A DNA stretch of 64,000 nt from positions 133,269 through 197,268 of the forward strand of contig NZ_AOMF01000155.1 in assembly GCF_000336715.1 (NCBI RefSeq). Reading direction: 5' to 3'. This document shows positions 42,900 through 52,219 of the stretch, piece after piece. Source of the stretch: Halococcus thailandensis JCM 13552. Its GTDB lineage: Archaea > Halobacteriota > Halobacteria > Halobacteriales > Halococcaceae. A model generated the notes under the pieces. The model ran no database searches, was not told where the DNA came from, and was given only the letters and a program-made list of their open reading frames with translations. The translations under genes and the position numbers were made by a program. Every line of letters begins with the position of its first letter. The first letter of the stretch is position 1.

Positions 42900-44183
42900 A
42901 TGCAAATCGACATCGGCAACGCGCTCGCCAGCGAGGCCTCGCCGGGCATCTCCCGCGAGGCACTCGATCGCCTCGACGAGCGGGTGGCGCGCGCCCACGA
43001 GCGCATCGAGCGCGGCCGACGCGACGACGAGTTCGGCTACGCCGCGCTGAATCTGCCCGAGACGACCGATCCCGACGAGATCACGGAGACGGTCGCACCG
43101 GTGAACGACGCGGCGTACGTCCTCGTCGTCGGCATCGGCGGCAGCGCGCTCGGCGCGGCGACCATCGCCGAGGCGCTCGGCGATTCGCGGCTCCTGACGC
43201 TCGACAACGTCGATCCCGACCACGTCTCGGAGGTACTCTCGCTGCTTCCGCTCTCCGAGACGGCCGTGACGGTCGTCTCCCGATCCGGCACCACCGCCGA
43301 GACGCTGGCGAACTTCCTCGTGGTGCGCGAGGCGTTCACCGAGGCGGGCGTCGACTGGACCGAGCGAGTGGTGACGATCACGGGCGACGCCGGCCCGCTG
43401 CGCGAACTGGCCGATCGCCACGACCTGCCCGCGCTCGCGGTGCCCGACGGTGTCCCGGGCCGCTTTTCGGCGCTCTCCGCCGTGGGTCTCGCTCCGGCGG
43501 CCATCCGTGGCCACGACATCGGGGCGATCCTCGACGGCGGTGTGCGCGCGGCAGAACTCTCTCCTTCCCTGTTCGAGACGCCGGCCTACGCCTACGGGGC
43601 CGTGGCGTACGCGCTCGACATGCGCGGGGCGGCGATCAACGCCATGATGCCCTACGCCGAATCGCTCGAATCGTTCGCCGAGTGGTTTGCACAGTTATGG
43701 GCCGAGAGCCTCGGCAAGGACGGGCTCGGCCAGCTCCCAACCAGGGCGCTAGGCGCGACCGACCAGCACTCCCAGCTCCAGCGCTACCGGGCAGGACCCG
43801 GAAACACGCTCGTCACGCTCGTCCGCCCGCGCGAGCGTCCCGATCTTCGAGTTCCCGAAACCGACCACGACGACCTCGCCTATCTGGGCGACACGGGACT
43901 CGGCGAACTGCTCGATGCGGAGTTCGCCGCCACCGAGGCGAGCCTCGCCGAGGCCGGCCGTCCCTCGGTACGGATCGAACTCGATTGGGTCGACGAGGCC
44001 GGGATCGGCGAACTGCTCTACACGATGGAGGTCGCCTGCGTGCTCGCGGGCGAACTCTACGGCATCGAGACGTTCACCCAGCCCGCCGTCGAGTGGGGCA
44101 AGCGTGCGGCCCGCGGGCTGATCGGCGACGGAAACGACGAAAGCGACTCCGTCGCCGAGAAGACCCGCCTCGTCGTCGAGTAG
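42900..44183 (+). CDS. pgi: Glucose-6-phosphate isomerase
   Basis: 427 residues. 'VVGIGGSALGAATIAEAL' and 'TVVSRSGTTAETLANFLV' are the SIS-domain sugar-phosphate loops, 'QLWAESLGKDGLGQLPT' the signature stretch with conserved Glu, 'ATDQHSQLQRYRAGP' holds the catalytic His, and 'TFTQPAVEWGKRAARGLI' is the C-terminal block with the active-site Lys. It interconverts glucose- and fructose-6-phosphate, feeding GlmS and the UDP-sugar genes elsewhere in the window. Length is usual for haloarchaeal Pgi and shorter than bacterial enzymes. Confidence 0.94.
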   Translation: MQIDIGNALASEASPGISREALDRLDERVARAHERIERGRRDDEFGYAALNLPETTDPDEITETVAPVNDAAYVLVVGIGGSALGAATIAEALGDSRLLTLDNVDPDHVSEVLSLLPLSETAVTVVSRSGTTAETLANFLVVREAFTEAGVDWTERVVTITGDAGPLRELADRHDLPALAVPDGVPGRFSALSAVGLAPAAIRGHDIGAILDGGVRAAELSPSLFETPAYAYGAVAYALDMRGAAINAMMPYAESLESFAEWFAQLWAESLGKDGLGQLPTRALGATDQHSQLQRYRAGPGNTLVTLVRPRERPDLRVPETDHDDLAYLGDTGLGELLDAEFAATEASLAEAGRPSVRIELDWVDEAGIGELLYTMEVACVLAGELYGIETFTQPAVEWGKRAARGLIGDGNDESDSVAEKTRLVVE

Positions 44184-44235
44184 CGCTCGAAAAGCGGAGG
44201 ACGTATGCCGAATCGGCGATGAGTGCCCGCACGCG

Positions 44236-45024
44236 ATGGCATCCGAACACGCCGCCGGCGGGAACGACTGGCGCGATTACCTGCTCGCCGTCTCGGTCGC
44301 GCTCGGACTCGCCGCCGGCGGCTTTCTGTTCGCACAGCTCCTCGCCGTTCCGCTGACGCTTGGTCTGCTGGCTTTCGGCTTTCCGATCGAGGGATCCGTC
44401 AGTTACACTCTCTCGACGCTCCTCCAGGGGGCGGCGTTCGTTTCGTTCGTCCTCGGCTACATGCGCTACAGCGACAGTCCGCGACTGCTCGATATCCGAT
44501 GGCCGTCGCTGTCGCGCCCGCGGCGAACCCTCCGGGACATCGGCTGGGTCGTCGTCGGATTCGTCGTTCTCCTCGTCGCGGCACAGGGGGTCGGGATCGT
44601 TCTCGATCAGTTCGGGTTCGCACCGGGAACGAACCGCATCGAGAGTGCTGCGAGAGCACAGCCGTTGCTCGCGCTGTCGCTGGTCGTTCTTTCGTTCGTC
44701 GCGACCGGGCCGGGCGAGGAGACGCTGTTCCGTGGCGGGGTTCAGGGCGTGCTCCGACGGGTGTTTTCGCCCGTCGGCGCGATCGTCGGGTCGAGCGCGC
44801 TCTTCGGGCTGGCTCACGTCACGGCGCTGGTCGCGGCGAGCGGCGCGGCCGGGGTCTGGGGCTACGTCGTCTCGACGTTCGTCCTCGGACTCGTGCTCGG
44901 CACGCTCTACGAGTACACCGACAACCTCCTCGTGCCGATCCTCGTCCACGGCGGCTACAACGCCCTCCTGTTCGTCCAGCTCTATCTCGTCGAGACGAGT
45001 GGATTGGGCTTTCTTTCCCCGTAA
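44236..45024 (+). CDS. CPBP-family intramembrane metalloprotease
   Basis: 262 residues with about eight helices. The three conserved motifs are present: EETLFRG (EExxxR), FGLAH (FxxxH) and HGGYNA (HxxxN), which build the intramembrane metal-dependent protease site of the Rce1/CAAX group. Substrates are unknown in haloarchaea. The stop is immediately followed by the convergent stop of nob1. No signal peptide other than the first helix. Confidence 0.9.
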   Translation: MASEHAAGGNDWRDYLLAVSVALGLAAGGFLFAQLLAVPLTLGLLAFGFPIEGSVSYTLSTLLQGAAFVSFVLGYMRYSDSPRLLDIRWPSLSRPRRTLRDIGWVVVGFVVLLVAAQGVGIVLDQFGFAPGTNRIESAARAQPLLALSLVVLSFVATGPGEETLFRGGVQGVLRRVFSPVGAIVGSSALFGLAHVTALVAASGAAGVWGYVVSTFVLGLVLGTLYEYTDNLLVPILVHGGYNALLFVQLYLVETSGLGFLSP

Positions 45025-45483
45025 CTACGAGGGGTTCTTCCGGGTGAGGCCGCTGCCACAGATCGGACAACGATCCTTGTTCTCGTCGAACACGCGGCCA
45101 CAGCCCTGACACTGGAAGTCCCAGTCGCGCTGTTCGGTGATCCCGTCGCGAGCGATGAACTCGACGTAGATGTCGAGTCGTTCGGCGACGTTCTGCATGG
45201 CGTAGTCGTCGGTCACCAGCTTCGCATCGAGTTCGAAGGCGGCCGCCAGTAGTTCGATGTCCGTCTCCGAGAGCTCGTCCTTGTCGCCGCTCTCGCTCGC
45301 GGCGCGTTCGATGCGCCCGATGACGGCCTCTTCGGGCACGTGGATGTACATACCCGCCCCTTCGAGCGCGTCGTAGCGATAGGAACTCTCGCCGTCGAGT
45401 TCGGCACCGACGGCGGGCACGGTCGCGATGTCGTCGCCGGCGTCGTACTCGTTGATGAACGCCGAGGCGTCGAGGATCTCCAT
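45025..45483 (-). CDS. nob1: rRNA endonuclease Nob1
   Basis: 152 residues. The PIN domain starts MEILDASAFINE (first Asp), has 'LSETDIELLAAAFEL' and 'LVTDDYAMQNVAE' carboxylates, and is followed by a zinc ribbon, CQGCGRVF and CPICGSG. This is the archaeal Nob1 plan, which makes the 3' end of 16S rRNA from its precursor. The ATG lies one base inside the upstream PRC-barrel gene's stop (TAATG), so they form an operon. Confidence 0.95.
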   Translation of the reverse strand: MEILDASAFINEYDAGDDIATVPAVGAELDGESSYRYDALEGAGMYIHVPEEAVIGRIERAASESGDKDELSETDIELLAAAFELDAKLVTDDYAMQNVAERLDIYVEFIARDGITEQRDWDFQCQGCGRVFDENKDRCPICGSGLTRKNPS

Positions 45484-45725
45484 TAGCGGTCGACGACGAT
45501 GTGGTCTTTGACGGCCTGCACGCGGCCGATGGCGACGGCGTATCTCCCGTCCTCGTCGCGTTCGAGGTCGATCTGTTCGGTGGTCTCGCTCCGCGGCGTG
45601 ATGAGCAGATCGCCCAGCCGCCCCGTGTCGGGGTCCATCGTCAGCGTCGAGAGCGTGCCCAGTTCGGTACCGTCGGAGCCGATGACGGCCTTGTCGATGA
45701 GCTTCCGTGCGAGTACGTCCGGCAT
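45483..45725 (-). CDS. PRC-barrel domain protein
   Basis: 80 residues. 'LARKLIDKAVIGSDGTELGTLSTLTMDPDTGRLGDLLITP' is a PRC-barrel (the RimM-type fold that binds RNA or protein), and 'RYAVAIGRVQAVKDHIVVD' closes the barrel. Archaeal PRC-barrel proteins of this size are thought to support rRNA processing or cell division. The one-base overlap with nob1 suggests a role in 30S subunit maturation. A strong TATA box (GTTTATAA) lies 27 nt before the ATG. Confidence 0.88.
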   Translation of the reverse strand: MPDVLARKLIDKAVIGSDGTELGTLSTLTMDPDTGRLGDLLITPRSETTEQIDLERDEDGRYAVAIGRVQAVKDHIVVDR

Positions 45726-45748
45726 ACCCGCCCTACCGTGGCCGCCCA

Positions 45749-45756
45749 TTATAAAC
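45749..45756 (-). promoter_or_regulatory. TATA box for the PRC-barrel-nob1 operon
   Basis: GTTTATAA on the minus strand, centred 27 nt before the ATG at 45725: a near-ideal leaderless promoter. Confidence 0.65.
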
Positions 45757-45834
45757 ACCACGGAGGCCCGAGAGCATTCCCGCGCGCGGAGCGCCCGACG
45801 ATATCGTTTTCGTGCTGGCGTGTGCTCTGTCCGC

Positions 45835-45957
45835 ATGACCGACGCCGATTGTACCGCAGTGCGAGAGCCACTTCGCATGCAGACGGTGCAGTTTCCGTTT
45901 CTCGCCCACGCGGGCGTGACGACGCGCTTAACTGCCGTGACCGACTCGAACGAATAA
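45835..45957 (+). CDS. Possible 40-residue protein upstream of the aIF5B gene
   Basis: Open frame MTDADCTAVREPLRMQTVQF...TAVTDSNE, 40 residues, with one Cys and a mixed composition. It lies in the gap between the PRC-barrel-nob1 operon and aIF5B, in the same direction as the latter. Support: a TATA-like ATATCGTTTT is centred about 30 nt before its ATG. Against: short, no known family, and the likely aIF5B promoter (CTTAACT, near 45928) falls inside it. It may instead be untranslated leader. Confidence 0.35.
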   Translation: MTDADCTAVREPLRMQTVQFPFLAHAGVTTRLTAVTDSNE

Positions 45958-45978
45958 CGACTTTCTCGGGTGAACGCC

Positions 45979-47796
45979 ATGTCGGAGACACATACTGACG
46001 CGGAGACGGACGGCGACGCAGTAGCAACGCTTCGGACCCCCATCGTCGCCGTTCTCGGTCACGTCGACCACGGCAAGACGACCCTCCTGGACCGGATCCG
46101 TGGCTCGACGGTCACGGAGGGCGAGGCGGGGGCGATAACCCAACACATCGGCGCGACCGCCGTCCCGCTCGAAACGGTCTCGGAGCTCGCGGGCAGTCTC
46201 GTCGATCCGACCGACTTCGATCTTCCTGGCCTTCTCTTTATCGACACGCCGGGTCACCACTCCTTCTCGACGCTGCGCTCTCGTGGGGGTGCGCTCGCCG
46301 ATATCGCCGTGCTCGTGGTGGACGTCAACGACGGGTTCCAGCCACAGACGATCGAGGCGATCGACATCCTCCAGCGCACCGAGACGCCGTTCGTCGTGGC
46401 GGCGAACAAGATCGACACCGTGCCGGGCTGGAACCCGCAGGACGACGCCCCCATCCAGCAGAGCTACGACGCCCAGTCCGATCGCGCGCGCGAGACGCTC
46501 GACGAGCGCCTCTACGAACTCATCGGCGAACTCTCGGAACACGACTTCTCGGCGGACATGTACTGGCGCGTCCAGAACTTCGCCAACAACGTCGGCGTCG
46601 TGCCGACGAGCGCCGAGACCGGCGAGGGGGTGCCCGACGTGCTGACAGTTTTAATGGGGCTCTCGCAACGCTACCTCAAGGACGCGATGGCCATCGACGC
46701 CGAAGGGCCAGGCGCGGGCACAGTGCTTGAGGTCAAAGAGCAGAAGGGCTTCGGCACGGCGATCGACGTGGTGCTCTACGATGGAACCGTGCGCGCCGAC
46801 GACACGGTCGTCGTGGGGGCGACCGGCGACCCGATCGTGACCGACGTGCGCGCGCTGCTCCAGCCGCGCCCGCTCGCCGAGATCCGCACCGAAAAGCGGT
46901 TCGAGCAGGTCGACGCGGTGAGCGCGGCGGCCGGTCTCAAGATCGCCGCACCCGATCTCGACGACGCGATGGCCGGCGCACCCGTCCGTGTCGTCCGCGA
47001 CCGCTCGCGCGAGGAAGTCGTCCAGGAAGTCCAGGAAGAACTGGCGGCCATCGGCGTCACGACCGAGGAGGAGGGTGTCGTCGTCAAGGCCGACACGCTG
47101 GGCAGCCTTGAGGCGGTCGCAAACGCACTCGACGAGGCCGAGATCCCGATCGTCCGCGCCGAGGTCGGCGACGTCGCGCCGCGCGACGTCACGGTCGCGA
47201 GCACCGCCGACGAGGAGCGCCACGAGACGGTGCTCGCCTTCTCGGTCGACGTGCTCGACAACGCCGAGCGACAGGCCGACGAGGGCGACATCCGGATCTT
47301 CGAGAGCGACGTCATCTACCGCCTGATCGAGGAGTACGAGGAGTTCATCGCCGAGCGCGAGCGCAGTCAGCAGGACACCATCCTCGAGAACATCTCACGA
47401 CCCGCCCGCTTTCGCCTGCTGCCCGACCACACCTTCCGGCAGAACGACCCCGCCGTCGTCGGCGTCGAGGTGATGACGGGCACGCTGAAGCGCAACGCAA
47501 CCGTCGTCGACTTCGAGGGAAGCGAACCCGAGCGCCGCGGGCAGGTCAAAGGGATCCAAGAACAGGGCGAGGACGTCGACCAGGCCCGTGCGGGCGAGCG
47601 CGTCAGCGTCGCGATCGACGGGCCGACGGTCGGCCGCCAGATCGAGGAGGGCGACGAACTCTGGTCGGAGATCCCCGAAAAACACGCCAAGGTGCTCGAA
47701 CAGGAGCTCACCGACGACATCCCGGCCGATGAGCTCGAAGCGCTGCACGTCTATCTCGACAAACAGCGCCAGCGCGACCCCTTCTGGGGGAAGTGA
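45979..47796 (+). CDS. infB: Translation initiation factor aIF5B (IF-2)
   Basis: 605 residues. G1 box GHVDHGKTT near residue 30, then '[10 protein letters not shown]', DTPGHHSF (G3), NKIDTVPGW (G4) and '[13 protein letters not shown]' (G5), then the beta-barrel and the '[28 protein letters not shown]' C-terminal domains. It promotes ribosomal subunit joining in archaea. The first in-frame GTG (45970) is three codons before ATG 45979; the ATG is preferred. The C-terminal helix ([20 protein letters not shown]) is the usual archaeal end. Confidence 0.96.
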   Translation: MSETHTDAETDGDAVATLRTPIVAVLGHVDHGKTTLLDRIRGSTVTEGEAGAITQHIGATAVPLETVSELAGSLVDPTDFDLPGLLFIDTPGHHSFSTLRSRGGALADIAVLVVDVNDGFQPQTIEAIDILQRTETPFVVAANKIDTVPGWNPQDDAPIQQSYDAQSDRARETLDERLYELIGELSEHDFSADMYWRVQNFANNVGVVPTSAETGEGVPDVLTVLMGLSQRYLKDAMAIDAEGPGAGTVLEVKEQKGFGTAIDVVLYDGTVRADDTVVVGATGDPIVTDVRALLQPRPLAEIRTEKRFEQVDAVSAAAGLKIAAPDLDDAMAGAPVRVVRDRSREEVVQEVQEELAAIGVTTEEEGVVVKADTLGSLEAVANALDEAEIPIVRAEVGDVAPRDVTVASTADEERHETVLAFSVDVLDNAERQADEGDIRIFESDVIYRLIEEYEEFIAERERSQQDTILENISRPARFRLLPDHTFRQNDPAVVGVEVMTGTLKRNATVVDFEGSEPERRGQVKGIQEQGEDVDQARAGERVSVAIDGPTVGRQIEEGDELWSEIPEKHAKVLEQELTDDIPADELEALHVYLDKQRQRDPFWGK

Positions 47797-47817
47797 CCGC
47801 TCGTCGCTGGCGGTAAT

Positions 47818-47828
47818 AATATTTAATT
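47818..47828 (+). promoter_or_regulatory. TATA box for the small membrane protein at 47855
   Basis: AATATTTAATT in the 58-nt gap after infB, centred about 31 nt before the next ATG. Confidence 0.55.
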
Positions 47829-47854
47829 ACCCGGCGGCCGTTGGCCGTCGTACG

Positions 47855-48097
47855 ATGAACCGCTCAGGCCAGTCCGATTCGGAGGATTCGGTCGTCGAAA
47901 TCGTCCGCGAGCGCCGGCCAACGATCGCGCCGGCCGATCTCCTGCTCATCGCGCTGCCGGCGCTCCTGCTCGCGGGCTGGGCGACCGGCGTTGTCTCGGC
48001 GCTGTCGCTCCCCGTCGCGCTCGCCATCGGCACGCTGCCGGCGATCGGGATGCTCGGCTACGTGCTGTTTTACGACCCGCCGAACGGCTGCGTCTAA
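47855..48097 (+). CDS. Two-helix small membrane protein
   Basis: 80 residues. A soluble N-terminal 33-residue part ('SEDSVVEIVRERRPTIAPAD') is followed by two helices, 'LLLIALPALLLAGWATGVV' and 'LPVALAIGTLPAIGMLGYVLFY'. No motif or known family. A clear TATA box precedes it, and the gene ends one base before the convergent stop of the next one. Typical of conserved haloarchaeal membrane miniproteins. Confidence 0.72.
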   Translation: MNRSGQSDSEDSVVEIVRERRPTIAPADLLLIALPALLLAGWATGVVSALSLPVALAIGTLPAIGMLGYVLFYDPPNGCV

Positions 48098-48098
48098 G

Positions 48099-48461
48099 TT
48101 AGCGACCGACCGGTGTGATGCCGTCCGAGACCGCCTGTTTCACCTGGAGGGCGGCGCTGGCGGCGAGCTGTCTCGCGACTTCGGTTCTGTCCTCTTCGGC
48201 GATGCCGTCGCTCAGATCGTCGAAATCCGGCGTGAAGCCGGCGCTGACGGCCGCACCGATCGGTGGTTGGACCGCGATCGTCCCCTGTGGACCGTCCGTG
48301 CCGGCGATGATCTGCGCGCCGACGACGTACTCGTCGGGGAGATACTCGCGGGTGCGGGCGGCCACGGTGTCGAGACCGGCCTGGAGCGCCCGGCGCTGCT
48401 CGACCGAGAGCTCCACGTCGGCGGTGTTGACGTTCGGTCCCATTGGTGTGCGATCGTTCAT
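48099..48461 (-). CDS. Haloarchaeal conserved protein (DUF5811-like)
   Basis: 120 residues, soluble. 'VELSVEQRRALQAGLDTVAARTREYLPDEYVVGAQI' and 'GTIAVQPPIGAAVSAGFTP' then an acidic stretch and 'VARQLAASAALQVKQAVSDGITPVGR'. The composition and length fit a family I know only from haloarchaea. No catalytic site. Convergent with the small membrane protein. Confidence 0.72.
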   Translation of the reverse strand: MNDRTPMGPNVNTADVELSVEQRRALQAGLDTVAARTREYLPDEYVVGAQIIAGTDGPQGTIAVQPPIGAAVSAGFTPDFDDLSDGIAEEDRTEVARQLAASAALQVKQAVSDGITPVGR

Positions 48462-48540
48462 GAGAAGGACGGCGATGGTTGGGCCGACGTACTGAAAAGA
48501 CTCCCGTTCGCGACACCACCTGTCACGTCTGGTGATCGAG

Positions 48541-49011
48541 CTAGATCGGCTCGCTGTCGCCGTAGATCCCGAGCACGAGCGCCGTCGCGAACGTTCCGTC
48601 GGTCCCTTCGACGTGTTCGGTCACGATGCGCTCGTCGGTGAACGTCCACTCGCGGAGCGCGCGCCCGGAGTCGAGCCCCGCAGCCACGCCCTCACGGGCA
48701 CTCTCCGGGTCGGTATCGGTCGCCTCGTAGAACAGTCCCCGATCGCTCTCGGTCGTCGTCCAGCCGAGACCGGCCGCCGCACCGTTCTCACCCACCCCGC
48801 TCGTGGCGCGCGCCTCGACGACGGTGAGGCGCTCGCCGACCGGTCCGAGATCCGGGGCGCTGTCGACGATCTCGAGCGTGCTGTCGTCGGGGATCACCGA
48901 CGAAACGGTGGTGATGTTGTAGTTGTGGACGCCAGCAGCGGCGAGTGCAGTATCGTAGGCCGCGATCGGCGTCGGCCCGGTGCCGGTTCCGGTGACGATT
49001 CTGATCTGCAT
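48541..49011 (-). CDS. pdaD: Pyruvoyl-dependent arginine decarboxylase
   Basis: 156 residues. 'VTGTGTGPTPIAAYDTALAAAGVHNYNITTVSSVIPDDS' carries the self-cleavage site, inferred between Ser37 and Ser38, where Ser38 becomes the pyruvoyl group. 'ATSGVGENGAAAGLGW' and 'REWTFTDERIVTEHVEGTDGTFATALVLGIY' are family blocks. It makes agmatine from arginine. In archaea agmatine is attached to C34 of tRNA-Ile2 as agmatidine, and it can feed polyamine synthesis. No linked tiaS gene is visible. Upstream of it, 47 nt away, is the panA stop in the same orientation. Confidence 0.92.
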   Translation of the reverse strand: MQIRIVTGTGTGPTPIAAYDTALAAAGVHNYNITTVSSVIPDDSTLEIVDSAPDLGPVGERLTVVEARATSGVGENGAAAGLGWTTTESDRGLFYEATDTDPESAREGVAAGLDSGRALREWTFTDERIVTEHVEGTDGTFATALVLGIYGDSEPI

Positions 49012-49058
49012 ACAGGAAGATGGAGCGACCGAACGGTGAGCGTTGCGATCCGCGTCGC

Positions 49059-50276
49059 TCAGAGGAAGGCGACCGGATCGGCGGCGGTGTCGTCCTCGGT
49101 GATCTTCGCCAGTGCGTCCTCGAAGTCGCTCATCCGAACCTCGCTGCGATCGTCGCGGACGGCGAACATGCCGGCTTCGGTCGTGAGGCTCTCGATCTCC
49201 GCGCCGCTGAACTCGTCGGCCATCGTTGCGAGCTCGTCGAACTCGACGTCGTCGGCGAGGTTCATCCCGCGCGTGTGGATGGCGAAGATCTTCTCGCGCC
49301 CGTCGGGCCCGGGTTTCGGCACCTCGATGAGGCGGTCGAACCGGCCGGGACGGAGGATCGCCCGATCGAGCATGTCGAAGCGGTTCGTGGCGGCGATGAT
49401 CGAGATGTCGCCGCGATCTTCGAACCCGTCCATCTCGGAGAGGAGCTGCATCATCGTGCGCTGGACCTCGGCGTCGCCGGAGGTCTTCGAATCGGTGCGC
49501 TTGGAGGCGACGGCGTCGATCTCGTCGATGAAGATCACTGCTGGTTCGTGCTCGCTCGCCAGTTCGAAGAGATCGCGGACGAGCCGTGCACCCTCGCCGA
49601 TGAACTTGCGGACGAGCTCCGAGCCGGCCATCTTGATGAAGGTTGCATCGGTCTCGTTGGCGACGGCCTTGGCGAGCATCGTCTTGCCCGTGCCGGGCGG
49701 GCCGTGGAGCAGGACGCCGGTCGGCGGCTCGATGCCCACGGTGTCGAACCGTTCGGGATCGACCAGCGGCATCTCGACGGCTTCCCTGACCTCTCGGATC
49801 TGGTCGTCGATCCCGCCGATGTCGGCGTAACCGACCGCCGGGCGGTTCTCGATCTGCATCGCCTGCGCGCGCACGTCGGTCTCGCTGTCGAGCGGGCGCT
49901 GGATGCTGAAGGAGTCGTCGACGGCGACGCGATCGCCGTTCTCGATCTCGTCGGCGATCCCGGGCGCGACCTCCGTCAGCACCTCCTGGTTGTTGCCGTG
50001 CTGTCTGACGATCGCTCCCTCGTCGGTGAACTCCTCGACGGTGGCGACGTACAGCGAGGAGGTCTTGAGCGCCTCGTTCTCGCGCTGGAGCCGTTCGGCC
50101 TCCTCTGAAAGCTCCTCGCGCTCGGCCTCGGCTTCTTCGAGGCGGTCGGCGAGCTCGTCGTGAACGTCCGAGACGCTCTCGAAGTGTTTGGCCAGGGCAT
50201 CGAGCCGTTCGGCATCGCTCAACTCCGGATCGAGATCGAGGCGCGGTCGGTCCGGGAGGGAGGGACTGTGGGACAT
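49059..50276 (-). CDS. panA: Proteasome-activating nucleotidase (PAN)
   Basis: 405 residues. An N-terminal coiled coil (about 22-72), an OB domain (73-135), then an AAA+ module with Walker A GPPGTGKT (192-199), Walker B IFIDEID (Asp251-Glu252) and the second region of homology 'ATNRFDMLDRAILRPGRFDR'. It unfolds substrates for the 20S proteasome. The C-terminus ends DPVAFL; the gate-opening HbYX motif is normally hydrophobic-Tyr-any, and here the middle residue is Phe preceded by Ala, so the motif is at best a variant. A TATA-like TTTTAA lies about 29 nt before the ATG. Confidence 0.96.
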   Translation of the reverse strand: MSHSPSLPDRPRLDLDPELSDAERLDALAKHFESVSDVHDELADRLEEAEAEREELSEEAERLQRENEALKTSSLYVATVEEFTDEGAIVRQHGNNQEVLTEVAPGIADEIENGDRVAVDDSFSIQRPLDSETDVRAQAMQIENRPAVGYADIGGIDDQIREVREAVEMPLVDPERFDTVGIEPPTGVLLHGPPGTGKTMLAKAVANETDATFIKMAGSELVRKFIGEGARLVRDLFELASEHEPAVIFIDEIDAVASKRTDSKTSGDAEVQRTMMQLLSEMDGFEDRGDISIIAATNRFDMLDRAILRPGRFDRLIEVPKPGPDGREKIFAIHTRGMNLADDVEFDELATMADEFSGAEIESLTTEAGMFAVRDDRSEVRMSDFEDALAKITEDDTAADPVAFL

Positions 50277-50302
50277 TCTTACCCCACGATTGGGTCTCTT
50301 CG

Positions 50303-50308
50303 TTAAAA
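50303..50308 (-). promoter_or_regulatory. TATA box for panA
   Basis: TTTTAA on the minus strand, centred about 29 nt before the panA ATG at 50276. Confidence 0.5.
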
Positions 50309-50329
50309 GTGGTTTTGGGTTCGGGGTGT

Positions 50330-52120
50330 TTATGCCAGCTCTTCGAATTCCGAAAGCGCGTCGTCGTAGGCCGTAAACGCCGCCTCGATCGGGTCCGCGG
50401 TGGTCATGTCGACGCCCGCTTCGCGGAGCAGGTCGATCGGATAGCCGTGCGAGCCGGCCGAGAGGAACTCCCGATAGGATTCCGCGGCGTCATCGTCACC
50501 CTCGCGGATGCGCTCGGCGAGCGCGACCGCCGCCGAGATCCCCGTCGCGTACTGGTAGACGTAGAACGGCCGGTAGAAGTGCGGGATCCGCATCCACTCG
50601 CGTGCGATGCGGTCGTCGATCGCCGCGTTCTGATAGTAATCACCCTTGAGTGTGCCGTAAATGTCGTCGAGACGGTCGGGCGTGAGCGCCTCGCCCGCCG
50701 CGGTGAGCTCGTGGGTCTGCTGCTCGAACTCGGCGAACATCGTCTGGCGGACGAGCGTCGCGCGGAACCGTTCGAGATACTCGTTGAGCACGTGTCGGCG
50801 GAAGGACTCGTCCTCCACGGTGTCGAGCAGGTGGTGGGTCAGCAGCGCCTCGTTCACCGTCGAGGCGATCTCGGCGACGAAGATCTCGTAGTCCCCGTAG
50901 ATGTAGGGCTGGGCCTCGCTCGCCAGTTCGGAGTGCAGCGAGTGGCCGAGTTCGTGGGCGAGCGTGTACATCGAGGCGATGTCGTCCTGGTAGTTCATCA
51001 GGATGTAGGGCTGCGAATCGTAGGTTCCGCCCGAGTACGCCCCCGACTGCTTGCCCTGGTTCTCGTAGACGTCGACCCAGCGGGAGTCGAGGCCTGCCGC
51101 GAGCTGCTCCTGATACTCCTCGCCGAGCGGCGCGACCGCGGCCGTGACGTGTTCTTTGGCGTCCTCGTAGGGCACCTCGGGGCTCTCGGAGTCGACCATC
51201 GGCATGTAGAGATCCCACATCCGCAGTTCGTCGACCCCGAGGCGGTCGCGTTTGAGGTCGGCGTGGCGGTTGAGCACGTCGAGGTTCCCTCGTACAGTAT
51301 CGACGAGCGTGTCGTAGACCTCGACGGGGATGTTCGCGCCGTCGAGGCCGGCCTCGCGCGCGCTGTCGTAGTCCCTGGCGTCGGCGAGCTTCACGTCGGC
51401 CTTGACGCTGTTGCGGTGGGCCGCTCCGACCGCGTTTCTGACGTCCTCCCACTCGTCGTAGAACTGCTCGTAGACGTCCTGCCGGAAGGCACGGTCGGGG
51501 CGCTTCTGGAGCTTCGTGAAGTTGCTCAGCGAGATCTCGACGGCCTCACCGTCGGGGTCCTCGACGGTCGGGAACTCCATGTCGGCGTTCGTGAGCATCT
51601 CGTAGACCTCGTTGGCCGCGCCCGTCACCTCGCCGAGATCCGCGAGCAGCGATTCGATCTCCGCCGAGCGAGTGTGGGGCTTCATCCGCAACACGTCGTC
51701 GAAGTAGTGATCGTACGTTTCGAGCCCCGGCTCCTCCTCGATCATCGCGTCAAGCTCCTCGCGCGTGCAGTCCTGGAGCGCGGGGTCGATGAAACTCGCC
51801 GCGCTCGATGCGTCGCTCGCCAGCGACTGCGCCCGCGCGGTGAGGGCCTGATACTGCTGGTCGGTGGTGTCCTCGTCGCGGCGCATCCGTGCGTAGGAGA
51901 CGACGTTCGAGAGGCTTCTGAACAGCTCCTCGCGCGTTTCGAGCGTCGCCAGCAGGGTCTCGCCGTCCTCGGTTGCCCGGCCTTCGTAGGCTTCGAGCGC
52001 CGAAATACCCTCCTCGACGTCTTCGTAGGCGGCTTCCCAGTCCTCGTCGGTGGCGTAGAGGTTCGAGAGGTCCCACGTGTATTCGGTGTCGATCTCGCTG
52101 CGTTCGGGAACCGAACTCAT
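50330..52120 (-). CDS. pepF: Oligoendopeptidase F
   Basis: 596 residues of the M3 thimet-peptidase family. The zinc site is HELGHSLHSELASE (HExxH with the downstream Glu), preceded by 'SGGTYDSQPYILMNYQDDIAS'. 'DTEYTWDLSNLYATDEDWEAAYE' at the N-terminus is the standard PepF opening. It cuts peptides of about 7-17 residues, which fits peptide recycling after proteasome action. The start ATG 52120 is chosen because the family N-terminus begins right after it; the frame is open further upstream. The gene ends 53 nt before panA, in the same direction. Confidence 0.94.
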   Translation of the reverse strand: MSSVPERSEIDTEYTWDLSNLYATDEDWEAAYEDVEEGISALEAYEGRATEDGETLLATLETREELFRSLSNVVSYARMRRDEDTTDQQYQALTARAQSLASDASSAASFIDPALQDCTREELDAMIEEEPGLETYDHYFDDVLRMKPHTRSAEIESLLADLGEVTGAANEVYEMLTNADMEFPTVEDPDGEAVEISLSNFTKLQKRPDRAFRQDVYEQFYDEWEDVRNAVGAAHRNSVKADVKLADARDYDSAREAGLDGANIPVEVYDTLVDTVRGNLDVLNRHADLKRDRLGVDELRMWDLYMPMVDSESPEVPYEDAKEHVTAAVAPLGEEYQEQLAAGLDSRWVDVYENQGKQSGAYSGGTYDSQPYILMNYQDDIASMYTLAHELGHSLHSELASEAQPYIYGDYEIFVAEIASTVNEALLTHHLLDTVEDESFRRHVLNEYLERFRATLVRQTMFAEFEQQTHELTAAGEALTPDRLDDIYGTLKGDYYQNAAIDDRIAREWMRIPHFYRPFYVYQYATGISAAVALAERIREGDDDAAESYREFLSAGSHGYPIDLLREAGVDMTTADPIEAAFTAYDDALSEFEELA

Positions 52121-52219
52121 GCCGAGAACACGGCGGCCGAGCGGGGTAAACCTTCCCGAACCGGCGACGGAAGCGCCACGAACGAAAGACTCAAGAATGA
52201 ATAACTGTTCAGTCAATGT

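Noticed and set aside
48532-50108. Long plus-strand frames opposite pdaD and panA
   Set aside because: PAN with complete AAA+ motifs and PdaD on the minus strand explain the region.
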